The notes beneath the pieces are model-generated. The model had not been told where the DNA came from. It searched no databases and saw nothing but the letters and a program-made list of their open reading frames with translations. 64,000 nucleotides of DNA from Rostrohypoxylon terebratum (taxonomy: Eukaryota > Ascomycota > Sordariomycetes > Xylariales > Hypoxylaceae): the NCBI GenBank assembly GCA_022497145.1, contig MU385867.1, forward strand, positions 310,001 through 374,000, given 5' to 3'. Below are positions 11,774 to 23,815 of this stretch, in pieces (within the stretch, counting starts at the first letter, position 1; each line of letters opens with the position of its first letter). The translations under genes were made by a program, and so were the position numbers.

Positions 11774-12124
11774 TATATTGTCTTCTTTGATAGATATATC
11801 GGTTCCACTTCTGATCCAACTTTCAACTAAGATTGCGGCGCACGGTGGCAGGTGGTCTCCCCATCCCTATAGCCAACCAATACGCCCAGATAACTGGGTA
11901 ACGGCGACTACAACTTATATCATTAGCTGAAAGGTTTGAAAAGAAGAAAAAACACCGGTGGTCGATTTTCCGGTCGTATGGCCAAAGCCGTCTCTCAAGC
12001 CACCGACGAAGCTCACCCAAACTTTAAGAAACAAGCAGACAAGGTATCATGCTATTTCTTCGATTTTGTCACGTGATTACTTTATTGAAACGATGACTGC
12101 ATTATTGTAGTACTGCTGACGATG

Positions 12125-12185
12125 TGGCTCAATCGGCTGCAAGCATTGTGCCAACCTACATCCGCGTTCGGAGTTCGAAATCCGA
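12125..12185 (+). other. tRNA-like segment with A-box and B-box resemblance
   Basis: TGGCTCAATCGG (12125-12136) resembles a pol III A-box, and GAGTTCGAAATCC (12171-12183) resembles a B-box within a perfect 5-bp hairpin (TCGGA, eight-base loop, TCCGA). The flanking acceptor stem does not pair and no clean anticodon arm can be drawn, so this is not a functional tRNA. It could be a tRNA relic, the head of a short interspersed element, or chance. Confidence 0.25.
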
Positions 12186-12658
12186 AAGATAAGACATGGT
12201 TCTACCTATGATACTACCTATGAGAGCTTCCTAGGATATCTGCTACTTACTTGGCTCCCGGGTGGATCTATATGCCGAAGGAATCACTCAGAAAGTGAGC
12301 TGCAGGACGGAACATGCACAAGATCGATCACTCAAACACTCGAGAAATTTATGTCAATAGACAGCTGGTCTGATGCTAATTTACTGGGCGCCAACTCAAA
12401 AAAAGACCGCATCAAAATTTTGTCGAACGACGACCAAGACCAAAACGCCAGCAAGCCTGCAAATGCGACCCATAGACCAAAGTTGCCATGCATTTTGAAG
12501 AAACCGTGATGTGACAACCCGCGCCGCTATTTCTACAACCAGTTGACCATGCGGTACCATCCGCTTGGTGAAACTCCAACCTGCCAACATTGTGCAGCCC
12601 GAGGAAGCTGCAGCTCGATGCTGCTATCCGACCTTGCCAGCTGTCTATCCCAGCGACA

Positions 12659-13999
12659 CTATGACGAGACTTCCAGTGGGGGGGCTAATGCAACAGGAGA
12701 GAGTTTATGTTGTTCATCTTCAAGATTCTTCTTGCTAGATGTAGCGGAAGTTAATTGGGACGAGTTCGAGTTGCTCGTGACGTTAGCAAGTGCGAAACTA
12801 GCTGATCGGGTGAGTGCCTCTCCGTCTGCTTCTAGTGCTGTGTTCTCCTTTGAATCCTTCTCGTTTTCCTGGGAACTTGATATAGGTTGTAGCTTTGGCT
12901 GTCGCGCTGCTCTCCTGCCCCGTCCAAAAGAATCCGAGGTTTTCAAGTAATATTCCTCCTCGGACGAGGAGTCGAAGTCGGCCGGGACCGGAGGCCGGGC
13001 ACGACGGCTTTTCCGCCTTCGTGGTTCGTCCGAAGCATCCGAGGACTCCAATGACACGCTCCTACTTCGTGGGACCCGGTGGCTTTGTTGTCCTCGGCTC
13101 GAAGCAGTGTTCTTCCTGGTGATAGTCTTGTGAAGTGTCGTGGTGGATTCAAAATCCGAGGGCAATTCGCCACTCTTGAGTTTGGCTTCCATCGCTCTTT
13201 CGTGGACTAGTCGGCCTAGGTTGGGTCCATCGCTCATCGTCTTACGACTCAGATGACTCGCCATACTTGCGCTTCTACTAACCGGCACTTTACCTTCCAT
13301 GATCTTGGCAGGTGGGGGTGGTTGCAACATCCATTTGTTGCCGTCCTTATGTGTGGGCTTCTGTCGCACGATTGGGGGGTGGTAATCGTTGACAGGAGGA
13401 TTCCGTGGTGCAAAATAGAAATTGTGTCTGTCTTCGTCGGTGACTGGTTTTGGCTCCTTTCCTAAACTAGCATCAAACAGTCGGCCGGCCGATGATCCCG
13501 CTTGCTTAATAGCGTCCATCAGCTTGTGAGTACGGGACAAGTCGTCATCTTGACCCCATAACTCCTCATCTTCCCTCTGGTAACGTTTCCGATTCCAATC
13601 GTCTGAATAGCTAGTGGAAAAACTGAGTTTACCATCTTCGACGGCCGTCCGACTGCTACCTGGGCTCATGCTGTTGACTTGAGTACTACTTCCAGCAGCG
13701 CTCGTGCTCTCTTTTCCAGAACTATTCAATCGCTTTGGACTCGTATTTTTACTCCCGCCCCCGTTATATTTTTTCGCTTCTATACGAGGTCCCATCATTA
13801 TTTCCTCCGACCAGTATGGGTTTGTATTGAAGGGATCGGGGTGGACGTATGACCCAGGATTCTCGGCTTGGATGCGAGTCTTCTCTTCGCGTTCCTTCTT
13901 GGCCTTCGCCTTGGACTGTTGATGATGCTTCGCTTGGAGACATGGCGCACAGGATACGACGTAAAATATGGCGGACTGAACAGCAACACCGAACGACAT
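12659..13999 (-). CDS. Conserved-looking Ser-rich hypothetical protein with N-terminal hydrophobic CAPC segment
   Basis: A single exon encodes 446 residues. Residues 1-16 are hydrophobic (MSFGVAVQSAIFYVV), followed by a CAPC motif (Cys17, Cys20) and a strongly basic helix (KHHQQSKAKAKKEREEK). This looks like an uncleaved anchor or a palmitoylated membrane-associated start rather than a secretion signal. A Tyr/Pro-rich part with NTNPYWSEEIMMGP (about 58-71) suggests a conserved binding segment. The rest is Ser-, Arg- and Pro-rich and mostly disordered, with an SR-like block (PRRRKSRRARPP) followed by an acidic DSSSEEEYY, a likely phosphorylation region. I do not recognise the function. The first ATG is used because the hydrophobic start directly follows it. 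Confidence 0.8.
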   Translation of the reverse strand: MSFGVAVQSAIFYVVSCAPCLQAKHHQQSKAKAKKEREEKTRIQAENPGSYVHPDPFNTNPYWSEEIMMGPRIEAKKYNGGGSKNTSPKRLNSSGKESTSAAGSSTQVNSMSPGSSRTAVEDGKLSFSTSYSDDWNRKRYQREDEELWGQDDDLSRTHKLMDAIKQAGSSAGRLFDASLGKEPKPVTDEDRHNFYFAPRNPPVNDYHPPIVRQKPTHKDGNKWMLQPPPPAKIMEGKVPVSRSASMASHLSRKTMSDGPNLGRLVHERAMEAKLKSGELPSDFESTTTLHKTITRKNTASSRGQQSHRVPRSRSVSLESSDASDEPRRRKSRRARPPVPADFDSSSEEEYYLKTSDSFGRGRRAARQPKLQPISSSQENEKDSKENTALEADGEALTRSASFALANVTSNSNSSQLTSATSSKKNLEDEQHKLSPVALAPPLEVSS

Positions 14000-16900
14000 G
14001 ATAGGTATGGAATATTTGCGTGCCTGTTGAAGGCCTACGTTGAAAATGAAGGGACTATCCTTGATAACAACAGCATTGGCGAAATAACTAGTTCATACAG
14101 TGGTTCGTAGACGGGCGTATCGAGGGGAGGTTTGAAGATTGGGTCGAAATTAGCGGCTGGAGGAGGCTTTCGTATGTCGTTTGTCGTTTTTAACTTTGGC
14201 CAACAACACAAGGAAGACAACTGGAAGACAAGACAAATTCTACTTTTTTGGTAAGGCTAAAGTTGAAAAGGATGGAAGGTGCAATTGGTTAAAAGGTGTC
14301 GTCAGTATGGAGAAGAAAGTTAAATGTTCATTGAGTTTCGAGGTCCAGCGCGTAAGTAAACGAGTGAGTGCGATTCGTGTAGTATAAAGAAACGAGACTG
14401 GAAGTAATGTACGATAGGCGTCGATAATCTAAAAACTGCTCAAAAGTATATATTATGATACTGGGATCGGGCAAGTCGAAGTGTCGAAATGCTCGGCAAG
14501 TTGAAACCAAGGCAGAAACTAGCGTGGTGAAACAATGTGATACGAGGATAGCAAACAACCGGTATAGATAGAGTAAGTTGTCGTATCGTCGTTTTGGACG
14601 CTAGAAGGTGAAGGCGAAGGCGAAGGCAAATGTTGAATATGAATATAGAAAATAAATATAATCGAATTGAGCCCCTGATGGAAGGTAGAAAGTAGCCAGT
14701 CAGTCTTGACAATAATAATGATATTAAAGAAAGACGGCTCTTCAACTACCACTGGGCAGCGTAGAGGGAATAATACCTAATAGTTAGAAGAAGAGGGAAA
14801 GTAAAGTAAGGTAAGGTAAACTGTAATGTAATGTAAGCGAGTGGAGAGAATTCGGAAAGTGAACTCAGAATGTCGATGAGCAAACGTAAACGTAAACTGG
14901 TAGACCGCAGTCTGCAGATTGCAGATTGTAGACTAGCAGATGGCAAGACGACAACGGGAATTGGGAAAGGTGTGGTAGATCCCACGCACGCTTCTGCATT
15001 CCCTGCATCCTACGAAATAATGTATGGCCTGGGTTGTCAGGTTGTTTGGGTTAGAACTTAGGTCTTGGTTGGATGCATGGCTGGATGGTTGCATGGTTGG
15101 ATAGGTGTGGGCCAATTGAGATAGGTTTGGGGGATAAATCGGGGCAAGGAGTCTACTAGGTAGCTTCACTCTGCACGTTTCAAAGGTTCGAGCGCCACAT
15201 CTTGGCTACCAACGAGGCAGGTGCAGGTACTGCAAGGGTATAATCCTTGAAAGCAGGGGGGTTTAGAAGTGGCGTTTCTCCTCAACCCATGTCACTTGGG
15301 CGGGATGTCATTGGTCCGTAAAGCTCAACCACAGAAGGTGGGGTTATTCACGTTATTCAGTATGTAAGCCCCGCTATATTATGTATGGACGGTCCACCTT
15401 CATTTTGCGCCTGCCTTTACTGCTGTATGCTGCTCGGGTTTCCAGGGTTCCTATCGGGTCCCACCCTTTAACCTGGTCAGTGCCTTCGAATTGAATTTGG
15501 ATAATCACTCGCTTAAGACTGCGTAATGTCAGCAAATGGCACGTTTTACCCTTGTCTCTTCTACTTTAGCTTTGCTTGGCCTGTGCTTTCCCACTCGTTA
15601 ACTCTGCATACTTGCGTAGTACTCCCCGCAACGAGAATCCCCCAGGTACGACTGCAACACTCGCATCCTCGCATCCACGCATCCATGATCTGAAGTTTGA
15701 ACAGATGAACCGAAACTCACTCACACCCTCCATTAAGATCCCGAGATTTCTCAAAGATTTCTCGTGATTTGCAGAGAATTTCCCTCAATCACACCTCTCG
15801 CTTCTTTTGCCTCATGTCTCTCTTTGCCACTTAGTGGCTTAGCAACTGAATCAATCGATCATGAATACTAGGTACCTAGGTCCTAGAATCTAGATATCAT
15901 CCAGTCTGCCAGTCTCGCCTATCTGTGACTTACACGTACTGCACGTATAACTAACCACCAGTGATATATCATAGAATCTGGTTGCCTGGTCTAATCGAAG
16001 ATTGCTGAGCTCAGCCATAACAAAATCACCACACGTCAGATTCAACCTAATCCCACTTACGACTGCGCCCCTTCAGCGTACACCATCCACCAATTGTCTT
16101 CGGAATGTGCTACCAAATTTGTGCAGATGCATCTACCCATGGGATACCGAGAAATATAACTCAATCGGCATATTCTGGAATGCCTTCTACTGACACATAA
16201 CAAAGAAACTGAACTGCCTGCATTCTTCGAGCTCCTCGGGCTTTGGAAAGATGGAGATGCCTCAGATCTGTTACATGCGAATAGAAGCACGAACTTCACA
16301 TATCAAGCCACTTCGACCCTGAGCTCTTGGCAATACTCTTATTCTCTATCATCACAGATTCTTAAAAATGAGTATTCTCTATCAAATACCTGTCTAGGTA
16401 TTTGATCAAAACCGACGATTTTACTCAGTCCATTAGGTCTATCATGTTAAGAGCAAGGTACCCCTCTCTGGTATTAGACGACAATCAGGCTACCGGTATG
16501 TCATCTATGTGACACAGGGAATCCTCCAAGTTAGCCTCCTTGGTAGGTACTTAATACGACTGGCTTCTAAACTCCAACTTCCTAGGATTTGTGGTCGCTA
16601 AGAATTTCGCCAGAATCTACATACTAGTATGGATGTCACACCGCACAAGTAAGAGTATATTCATATAATTATGAATGACATAACACGAACAAAGCTAAGC
16701 TCTCCGTTAGCTAGCGGAGCAAATATGATGTATAAAAAAAGAGATACTAGAATAATAGATCTTTCATATTTCATATAAGAGAGCTAAATGCTGACCATGA
16801 TGCTAGATCCGCTAGCGTATCCATGGATGGGTCCGATGGATATCTCCTCATCTTATTAGCCAATACCGGGATTCCAAGATTCACTATGTCAGTACCTACC

Positions 16901-17770
16901 TATAATAGGTATATATAACGGCTAACAGCTGCCTTCTTAGCATCGTCAAAACGACGCTGGCTCGACGGGCAATGTTATTGGATTGGTACTGTTTACAGAT
17001 AACTCCCTATTTACGATTGATCGTGTAGCGAGTGTTGTACGAACCACCAGACCAGCGACCTGGAACATACCTAATCTAAATCACATCATGTATCGCACAA
17101 TACATGTCACCAGAACACAATACATTTCTACCACCAGCAAGCAGACCCCCAAATCCGTAAAAAAAAAGGAAAGTATGCGCATCCATTGTGCTACTTTGAT
17201 CTCATAGCTACGTAGACTATCTTAAGAAAAAGGTGCCCTCATCTGTCCGCCAACTGTGGGCACGAAAATACCAACATAACCCGCAACATCCCCACCAGGC
17301 CGAGAGGGGGGAGTCCTCAGGTAACACGAGATCGCCGCGCGGCATATGCGGAGATCAGCTGCAACAAGTAGAAGAAAAGAAGAAGAAGAAAAACGTAGTC
17401 GTTGATACAAAGCAAGGGCGGGCTCACTGATTGTGTTATTTTCCCTTCGGGCATCCAGCAGTAAAAGTTCAGAGGAATGAGAGCGAATCTCCCGTGCCCG
17501 ATCCAAGTCCAAGCCCTAAATTTTTTTGGTTCTGCGATGCCTGACGCCCATGCCCGTGCTCGTGCTGTGTGTGTAGGTGTGATCGGATATGAAGGCGGTG
17601 ATGCTGATGAATGGTGGTGGTGGTGGAGAATATTGTACAACAGGGGGGTCGACCGTTGGAAGAAAAGGGGTCAGGTGATGAAAATCTATGCAAATATTCA
17701 CGTCGGGTAAAATGTATAAAGAAGTAGAGTGTGCCAGTATTGAGATTCCCAACGTCCCAATGTCTCAACT
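14000..17770. other. Long intergenic region with no supported gene
   Basis: About 3.8 kb between two minus-strand genes. The first kilobase next to 13999 is probably promoter and leader. Several GGATGCATGG/GGTTGCATGG copies lie at about 15068-15100, and an incomplete copy of the ACCTAGGT motif lies at about 15868-15886. Open frames are short and unconvincing. Confidence 0.6.
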
Positions 17771-19024
17771 TCATACGTCCCACTCTTCTTCATCATCATT
17801 ATCATCAGTCCCCTCGGGAGTGAGCGCAGCAAACGAAGAGCTGCTGCTGGTTAAGATCGGCTTCTTGTTGGTGCCGTTGACCGGGGCTGAAGGCTTGGCG
17901 GTCGGAGTGCTACCACCATTTGTGGCCGGTGCTGAGGGTGCGGACGTCTCACCGGACACGCCCTTCTTCTTTCCCTTCTTTTTTGTCTTGACCTCATTCC
18001 ATGAGTCTTCTTGTCGGAGCATCTCCATCTGTTCCTCCTCGGAAGGTACACCCGAAACCCAAGGGTCGGACTTCTCCTTGGCGGGTTCCGCGGCCTTGGT
18101 GGCGGTGGACTTAGCAGGCTTCACGGTCACGGGCTCTGCCTTAGGCTTCTCTTCAAACGTATCTAACGGTTGAATAGTGTTGACGCCGTTGGTAGACTTG
18201 TCAGTCCAGGCATTCTGAGTGTTGGCGACAAAGGTGGAGCCGTCCTTGGCGGCGCGTCCTTCGGCGATACGAGCAGTTCGTCGCTGCTGCTCCAACTTGA
18301 CCTTGCGCTCTTTCTCCTCTTCCTCGCGGGCAGCCTTAGCAGCCTCGGCCTTCTTTCGGTTCTGGCGTTGCTTCTTAGTCTCGACAACCTCGGGAGCCTT
18401 CTGTTTTCGCTCCTTGGGCTTCTTGACAGAGTCGGTATCGGTTAGACGAAGGACAGAGGGACCGGGCGCAGTTGGCTCAAGCATGTCGGATACATCTCGG
18501 CTATCAGCAGCTACGACAACAGGAGAGGCTTGGGAAGACAGGTCATCATCAGCATCGCCAGCGTGAGACGAAGGGACCGATATTTTTCCAGCCTGCACTT
18601 TGGAAATCTCCTGAGCCTTAGATTGCTTGACGGACTTCTGTTTCTTCTCATCTGACTTTTTGGTGTTGAATTTAGTTCCGGCGTGGGTATTCGATAGCTG
18701 TCGAGCGAATTCCCGATCAGCTTTTTTATCCGCGGCTTCCACTTCTTCGCGATTGTAATCGACGTTCGAGGTAGGTTGAGTTGGTGTGTCTGTCGGGGCT
18801 TTCGGCTTCGGTTTTGGCTTGGTGGCCTTCTCCGTCTTCTTGGTGTCGCTTCCTAACTCGGGTTCATTGTGTTTCACTGATTGCCGGGTAAAAGAGCCGC
18901 GGCGTTCAGTCCGCTTCTGTTGTTGCTGCTTGAAATTGCGGTACCAGATAAGTCCGCCGACTCCAACAATGACCGCCCAACCGCCAATAGTGGTGAGGGT
19001 CGAGTGAGTTGTAGAAATATCCAT
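17771..19024 (-). CDS. Lysine-rich single-pass membrane protein, unknown function
   Basis: A single exon encodes 417 residues. The N-terminus has one membrane helix (about residues 13-28, IGGWAVIVGVGGLIWY), followed at once by positive charges (RNFKQQQQKR), which predicts a cytosolic C-terminal body. The body is extremely rich in Lys, Glu and Ala, with a long helical coiled coil (about 210-265, RQNRKKAEAAKAAREEEE onwards), a DPWVSGVPSEEEQMEMLR segment, SWNEVKTKKKGKKK, and a very acidic tail (DDNDDEEEWDV). The layout resembles ER membrane proteins with a basic cytosolic stalk, such as ribosome- or RNA-contacting anchors, but no specific family can be named. The short tryptophan motifs near the end look conserved and may bind partners. 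Confidence 0.8.
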   Translation of the reverse strand: MDISTTHSTLTTIGGWAVIVGVGGLIWYRNFKQQQQKRTERRGSFTRQSVKHNEPELGSDTKKTEKATKPKPKPKAPTDTPTQPTSNVDYNREEVEAADKKADREFARQLSNTHAGTKFNTKKSDEKKQKSVKQSKAQEISKVQAGKISVPSSHAGDADDDLSSQASPVVVAADSRDVSDMLEPTAPGPSVLRLTDTDSVKKPKERKQKAPEVVETKKQRQNRKKAEAAKAAREEEEKERKVKLEQQRRTARIAEGRAAKDGSTFVANTQNAWTDKSTNGVNTIQPLDTFEEKPKAEPVTVKPAKSTATKAAEPAKEKSDPWVSGVPSEEEQMEMLRQEDSWNEVKTKKKGKKKGVSGETSAPSAPATNGGSTPTAKPSAPVNGTNKKPILTSSSSSFAALTPEGTDDNDDEEEWDV

Positions 19025-21258
19025 GATAAGAAGTGAATCGCGATGAGCGCAACTATGTAAGCGTCGTTGACCGGATGGGACCGACGTCGGAAGGAAGATA
19101 GATTGATGGCAGCACGAGGTGCCTTGACGACGAAGGCGTTAAGACGTCTCGGCGATGTCTAGGTGTTCAAATTTGCGTGTTTTGTAAGACACACCGGACG
19201 TAAGAAGAGCTCGGAGGAGCTAAACCAGTGACGGAAGGTAATGCGCCGATTATGTAGAGCTCTCCTGCACAGCACAATACGAATAGGAAAGTGTGTGGAC
19301 GAGCACAGCCGACAAACGAAAGGTGGCCGATGCAAGCCTCTGACGAAGCTGATGCAGTGGATGCAGTGGCGAAGCACCTTACGAAAGTAAATAAAAAGAC
19401 AGAACTTTTATGATGGCTTGTCGTTACAGGTTGTACGAGGATATGGGGAGAGTAAAGAAAGGGAGGAACAAAGTGAATGTGGCCGGCAATATTTTTTTTT
19501 CTTTTTTTGCTTGACCTACGTTGGCTGTCAAGGTTGTTAAAGTTGTCAGGATTGGCAATAGGATGAGATGGTTATGAACAGATAGTAGTGGTCGCCGCGT
19601 GGTAACTTCGATAACTTTTTAGGGGATAAGTGCCTGTATGCTGTACTAAGGTACTGGATAAGGTTGTGCTGTCATTAACGATCATTGACCAATCAATACG
19701 AGGTACAACCAATCAAGTAAAATCTACCTAGGAGCACTGGAGCAGAAGGTTATCCATTTAAAGGGGTCAATGTTGGACAGCTGTCCAAAACAGCCAATAC
19801 AAGTACAAGGATAGTGGGTCTGCTTAATGTGTAATTGAACTTTACAGCCGTTTGTTCATGGCGCCAGGACGCGCTTTGATTCATTATTGTATTAGCGTCT
19901 CACCAATTCGAATTGGCGGACAACGAGGTAGTCGCGGAAGTCGCAGTCGCAGGACAAGAGAAAATTCCCTTTTAAAAATTGACAAATTGGAAGTCGCGTT
20001 ATCAAAGAAAAACTTAGCGCAATTTAGGAAGAGACGGCGCAAGAACTATTCCGATATCTGCGGGTTGAATGGTTGAATACATCCCATATATTCCATATAT
20101 CCCATATATTATGTGAGAATTGCTCGGTCGATCAACAACTTCCGTGATACAATCTACAAACCTTGGAAGCTAATACATTATACCACTATTTTGGTTGAAC
20201 ATTTTCTCCATCTTCCACCAGTCGGTTAACTTTCCTTACTGTGAACACCGAGAGATGTACGTAAGCAGCTTGCATTTCTTACGCAGATCCAGATCTCAAC
20301 CAAGACCATTTTGACCAATAGGTATTCTGGTATTCTGGTGTTCTGATATTCTGTAGAAGCATTGGTTTGGGACAAGTTGGAAGAAATCTGCCATTCGCTG
20401 TAACCTTCCGTTTGTTGAGGTGCATCTGGAGCCTATAACCTTTGTTTTCTATATGGACCAGATATATTCGTTTCAGGGCTTGTTGAATTCCCCTCAGCTA
20501 CTCCATACTCCTCATTGGTATGTCATTGTGACCGCCTTGTATTCTGCATTCCACTTATCCTACTTGAGCAGGTCGTTATTATTACTTATACATACGGTGA
20601 AGCAGACCACCTACCTAGTACCTATTTATATATACTTAGCCGTATGCCCATTACCAAGCCTCATCTCACGCCGTTTACAAATTCCAAGGTGCCGTACGGG
20701 AAATTGGCCGTTGCTTGGCCATGCGCATTTGTTATTCTGGTCAATCAAGAGGAACCTTAGAACGGGACCTGATGCGGGGATTGGGAGTCGCTCCCTTTGC
20801 TTTTTGTACGTCACCTTACTAGAGCGCTCTTTAGTTATCAGGTCAACACTCAGTGTTTTTTTCTGCTCAATGAAATATGTCTTTCAAATCCCCAGTTTTG
20901 ATGATCCAAATGACCAAAAAATCCAATAGTAGAGTTGTAAGGGTTGATCGGATGTGTAAAATGACCCGTCTTCCGGTGGCCGGAGACTTGTGGGATCGGC
21001 TCTCCACCCGCAGGTGACCGACGGAGGGCGCTGGCGTCATCGGGTCGCAAGTCAAAAGTACCTAATTGGAGCCGCATCTTATCGCTATTTCACTAGTCAC
21101 CAGTCACCAGTCACCAACCAGTATTTCCATAATTCCACATATCCAGTCTTTAGTTTCGAGCTTCCCCACGGACACTTGGATAACTTTGATTTCACGTCCT
21201 CTGTACATTTTTCGAAGCTAAGATCGTACAACAAAACCCTTGGTGCTCTAACGCGATC
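19025..21258. other. Divergent intergenic region
   Basis: About 2.2 kb between the divergent starts of the membrane-protein gene and the nucleoside hydrolase gene. It contains two CCAAT boxes (19689-19715), runs of T near 19493-19508 and AT-rich repeats near 20085-20110. An open frame at 20420-20929 has no ATG start or recognisable content. Confidence 0.55.
19689..19715 (+). promoter_or_regulatory. Pair of CCAAT boxes
   Basis: CCAATCA occurs twice exactly 20 bp apart (19689-19695 and 19709-19715), roughly two helical turns. CCAAT is the target of the conserved fungal HAP/CBC complex. The pair lies about 665 bp upstream of the minus-strand gene starting at 19024. The function is inferred only. 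Confidence 0.3.
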
Positions 21259-22711
21259 ATGGCGCCGAAGAAGCTCATCATTGACACCGACCCGGGTATG
21301 TAAGCGTAGCTAAATCGAAGAACTCCAATTGGCTTTGTCGAGAGCTCCTAGCTGACTTATATCAGGTGCCGACGATGTCATGGCCATGCTTTTAGCCTTG
21401 GCAGCAAAAGCCGAGGATTTGGAGGTAGTACTGATTTCGGTCACCTACGGCAATGTAGCTTTGGAGGCTTGCTTACGGAACGTTGTTGCTATGTTCCACG
21501 TTCTTGATAATGAGATGGAGTGGCGTAAAGCCCAAGGAAAGCCTTTGGGTTTTGAGGCTCTGCGCACTTATAAGCCTATCGTTGCAGTCGGCCCTGAGCA
21601 CGCTCTGGAAGATGAGATGTTGATGGCCGATAATTTCCGTAAGTCGACAAATATTCATCCGCACGTGTTGTACTGGAAAAGATCGCTAATATTATATCTT
21701 TTAGATGGTGCCGATGGCTTACACGGTGTTCATGAAGCTGTATGTTGAAGCCACATCTTGCAGGGGTTAACATCGACTAACATGCCTTACTAGCACCCAC
21801 ATCTATCTCCGGCTGATACTTGGAAAGCTCTATTCAAAGATGGACTCCCAACCGGAGCTGATGAACCCTCTTATTTGAAGTATTTCAAGCCTTCGAAAAT
21901 TCCATCACATAAAGAGATCCTACGGATCCTGAAGGAAGAGCCAGCTGACACGGTCTCGATTTGTGCTCTTGGCCCGTTGACTAATCTGGCTTTGGCTGCT
22001 TCGGAGGACCCCGAAACCTTCCTTAGAGTTAAGGAAGTAGCTGTCATGGGCGGAGCTGTGGAGTGTGAGGGAAACGTTACACCGGTCGCCGAGTTCAACA
22101 CTTTTGCCGATGCCGTTGCCGCTGCTCGGGTATTTGCTTTAACGTCACCAAATCCTGCTTCTACAATGCCGCCCATCCCTAAAGATAAGGCAACTCTCCC
22201 GCCGTACCCAGAAAAGCTTTCCAAGACCCTTAATCTGAGCTTGTTCCCACTAGACATCACTACACCTCATCTTCTGAACCTAGGCTTCTTTCTGGAGAAA
22301 ATCGAAGCACCGCTTGCTAATGATAGCCCATTGGGAACATGGGTGAACACATTCATGGCCGGCATCTTCCGCCAAATAACTTCCATGGTCGGACCTGACG
22401 TAGAACCAGGATTATCACTTCACGACCCTCTAACCGTCTGGTATATGCTCACAGGATCAAACCCGGCCTGGACGTTAGCCAAAGGTGCGCCAGAGGATAT
22501 TCGTGTTGAGACATCGGGACAGTGGACTCATGGGATGCATGTCTCGGATCGCCGCATTCGTACGAAGCCTGACGGCGTGAACACCTTCGAGGTGCCTGGG
22601 GATGATGATGGCTGGTTGAGCTTGAGGAGGGGCAATAGGATAAACAGGTACGTTACTAGCCCGGGCGAAATGGGTTTTGCGCCATACCTCATGGAGAGGT
22701 TGTTCGGGTGA
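21259..22711 (+). CDS. Inosine-uridine-type nucleoside hydrolase, 4 exons
   Basis: Joined from exons 21259-21295, 21366-21638, 21705-21739 and 21794-22711, giving 420 residues in phase. The enzyme hydrolyses the N-glycosidic bond of ribonucleosides to base plus ribose in purine/pyrimidine salvage, in the cytosol. The diagnostic calcium- and ribose-binding motif DTDPGADD is residues 9-16 and is split by the first intron after its PG. It continues with the helix VMAMLLALAA, the conserved NVALEACLRN, the GADGLHGVHEAHPHLSP loop spanning the third exon, and CALGPLTNLALA and EFNTFADAVAA further on. It is somewhat longer than the bacterial enzymes (about 310-340) because of insertions near the middle. 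It faces LSM8, with 237 bp between the stops. Substrate choice (uridine, inosine or others) cannot be read from sequence. Confidence 0.93.
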
Positions 22712-22948
22712 AGAGAGGGAACTTGGTCAGATATGTGGACATATATATATATGATTTGACAAGGGCAGTAAAGGTGTCAGCAGGACGCAAATATGGGTAT
22801 CATTAGGCAAGAGGCATACCCTATGTGTGAATCTTCCAGAATCCCCTCTCGTGTAAATGCAAATATCCTCCCTTTAACGCCGAATGTGTGATCTTAAGGA
22901 CCCAAAGCTTTTTTTTTATTTGGTGACGTAGTTTCTGATATCACCTCC

Positions 22949-23402
22949 TTATATGTGCTTGATACCACCAATTGCCGAGCCCTTTACCGCTTCCCAGTTG
23001 ATGCTTTCGTCAAGTGCTTCGTCCACCAAGCCAACCACACATACATTGTCGCCTCGAACGAGGTATAGACCCAAAGGGACCTCTGTGGATGGTTCTGTGT
23101 CGTCGGAGGTTCGGATAACACGTTCGACGGTTTGGCCGAGGACCTGAACACGTGGGGTTAGCTGGGGAATTTGCAATGACATATGAACATATGAAGCCTT
23201 ATGCTTACTAAGTTTGTCATCTGGTCACAGCTTAAGAGAGTACCCACAAGGGTCCGTGAGTCTGCCGTGATTATCAAGACCTTCTCTAGTTACGTACATG
23301 TTAGTCCTTTCACGCAGCAAGCCTTGTTTCAGGTGAAAGGTCAGGGTCGTCAGAAGGAGAGGGACGGGCCTTACTGTTGATATATCCACCAAGGTTCGAC
23401 AT
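22949..23402 (-). CDS. LSM8: U6 snRNA-associated Sm-like protein LSm8, 3 exons
   Basis: Joined from exons 23402-23375, 23285-23209 and 23143-22949, giving 99 residues, the normal size of LSm8. LSm8 replaces LSm1 to form the nuclear LSm2-8 ring, which binds the 3' end of U6 snRNA and is needed for splicing. The N-terminus MSNLGGYINKKV matches the family start, the Sm1 part reads ITADSRTLVGTLLSCDQ, the Sm2 part has GLYLVRGDNVCVVG, and the tail WEAVKGSAIGGIKH is LSm8-like rather than LSm1-like. The second intron is 65 nt, and all boundaries are GT-AG. Three tandem ATTGG motifs lie about 415 bp upstream. No key residue is missing. Confidence 0.93.
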
Positions 23403-23815
23403 CTTGCTAATCGTAGGGCCTAGGCTGAGGCTTGCTATGAGGTAGATAGCCAAAGGCAAAAAAAATAGAAATGGCAAGCTTGAAGTGAGTAGCAACGTTA
23501 AGCTTGATGCGGCTATGAGCTATGGGTCGGGCAGCTCCAGATGCGACGATGGAAGCTCTAAAAATCGGTGTTTAAGCCACAGGTTTACAAGTTATTGTGG
23601 CTATTGTGGCTGTCTCTAGAGCGTTACATAATACCTAATAGTATTACTAATATTAGTACTACAAGCTTAATTCACTAATCTCCACATACTTAGAACGCTT
23701 GGCGATCGGTGTACGGTTTCTCCACGAGGTACCTAGCTAGTACATACTAGGTAGTACTAGGTACATACACCAATGTATCTAGGTGGGTTCAGTTTCCGCT
23801 GAATAGCGGACATCA

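Larger units (their letters stand above)
10407..12658. other. Intergenic region with palindromic and tandem repeats
   Basis: About 2.25 kb upstream of the P450 gene and downstream of the next minus-strand gene. It holds the 22-bp palindrome at 11295-11316, the 11-nt tandem repeat at 11730-11773 and a tRNA-like segment around 12125-12185. No coding region is supported. Confidence 0.6.

Noticed and set aside
20420..20929. 169-codon plus-strand open frame
   Set aside because: It begins at GTG rather than ATG, has no recognisable motif, and has the hydrophobic/Ser-rich composition of random AT-rich DNA.
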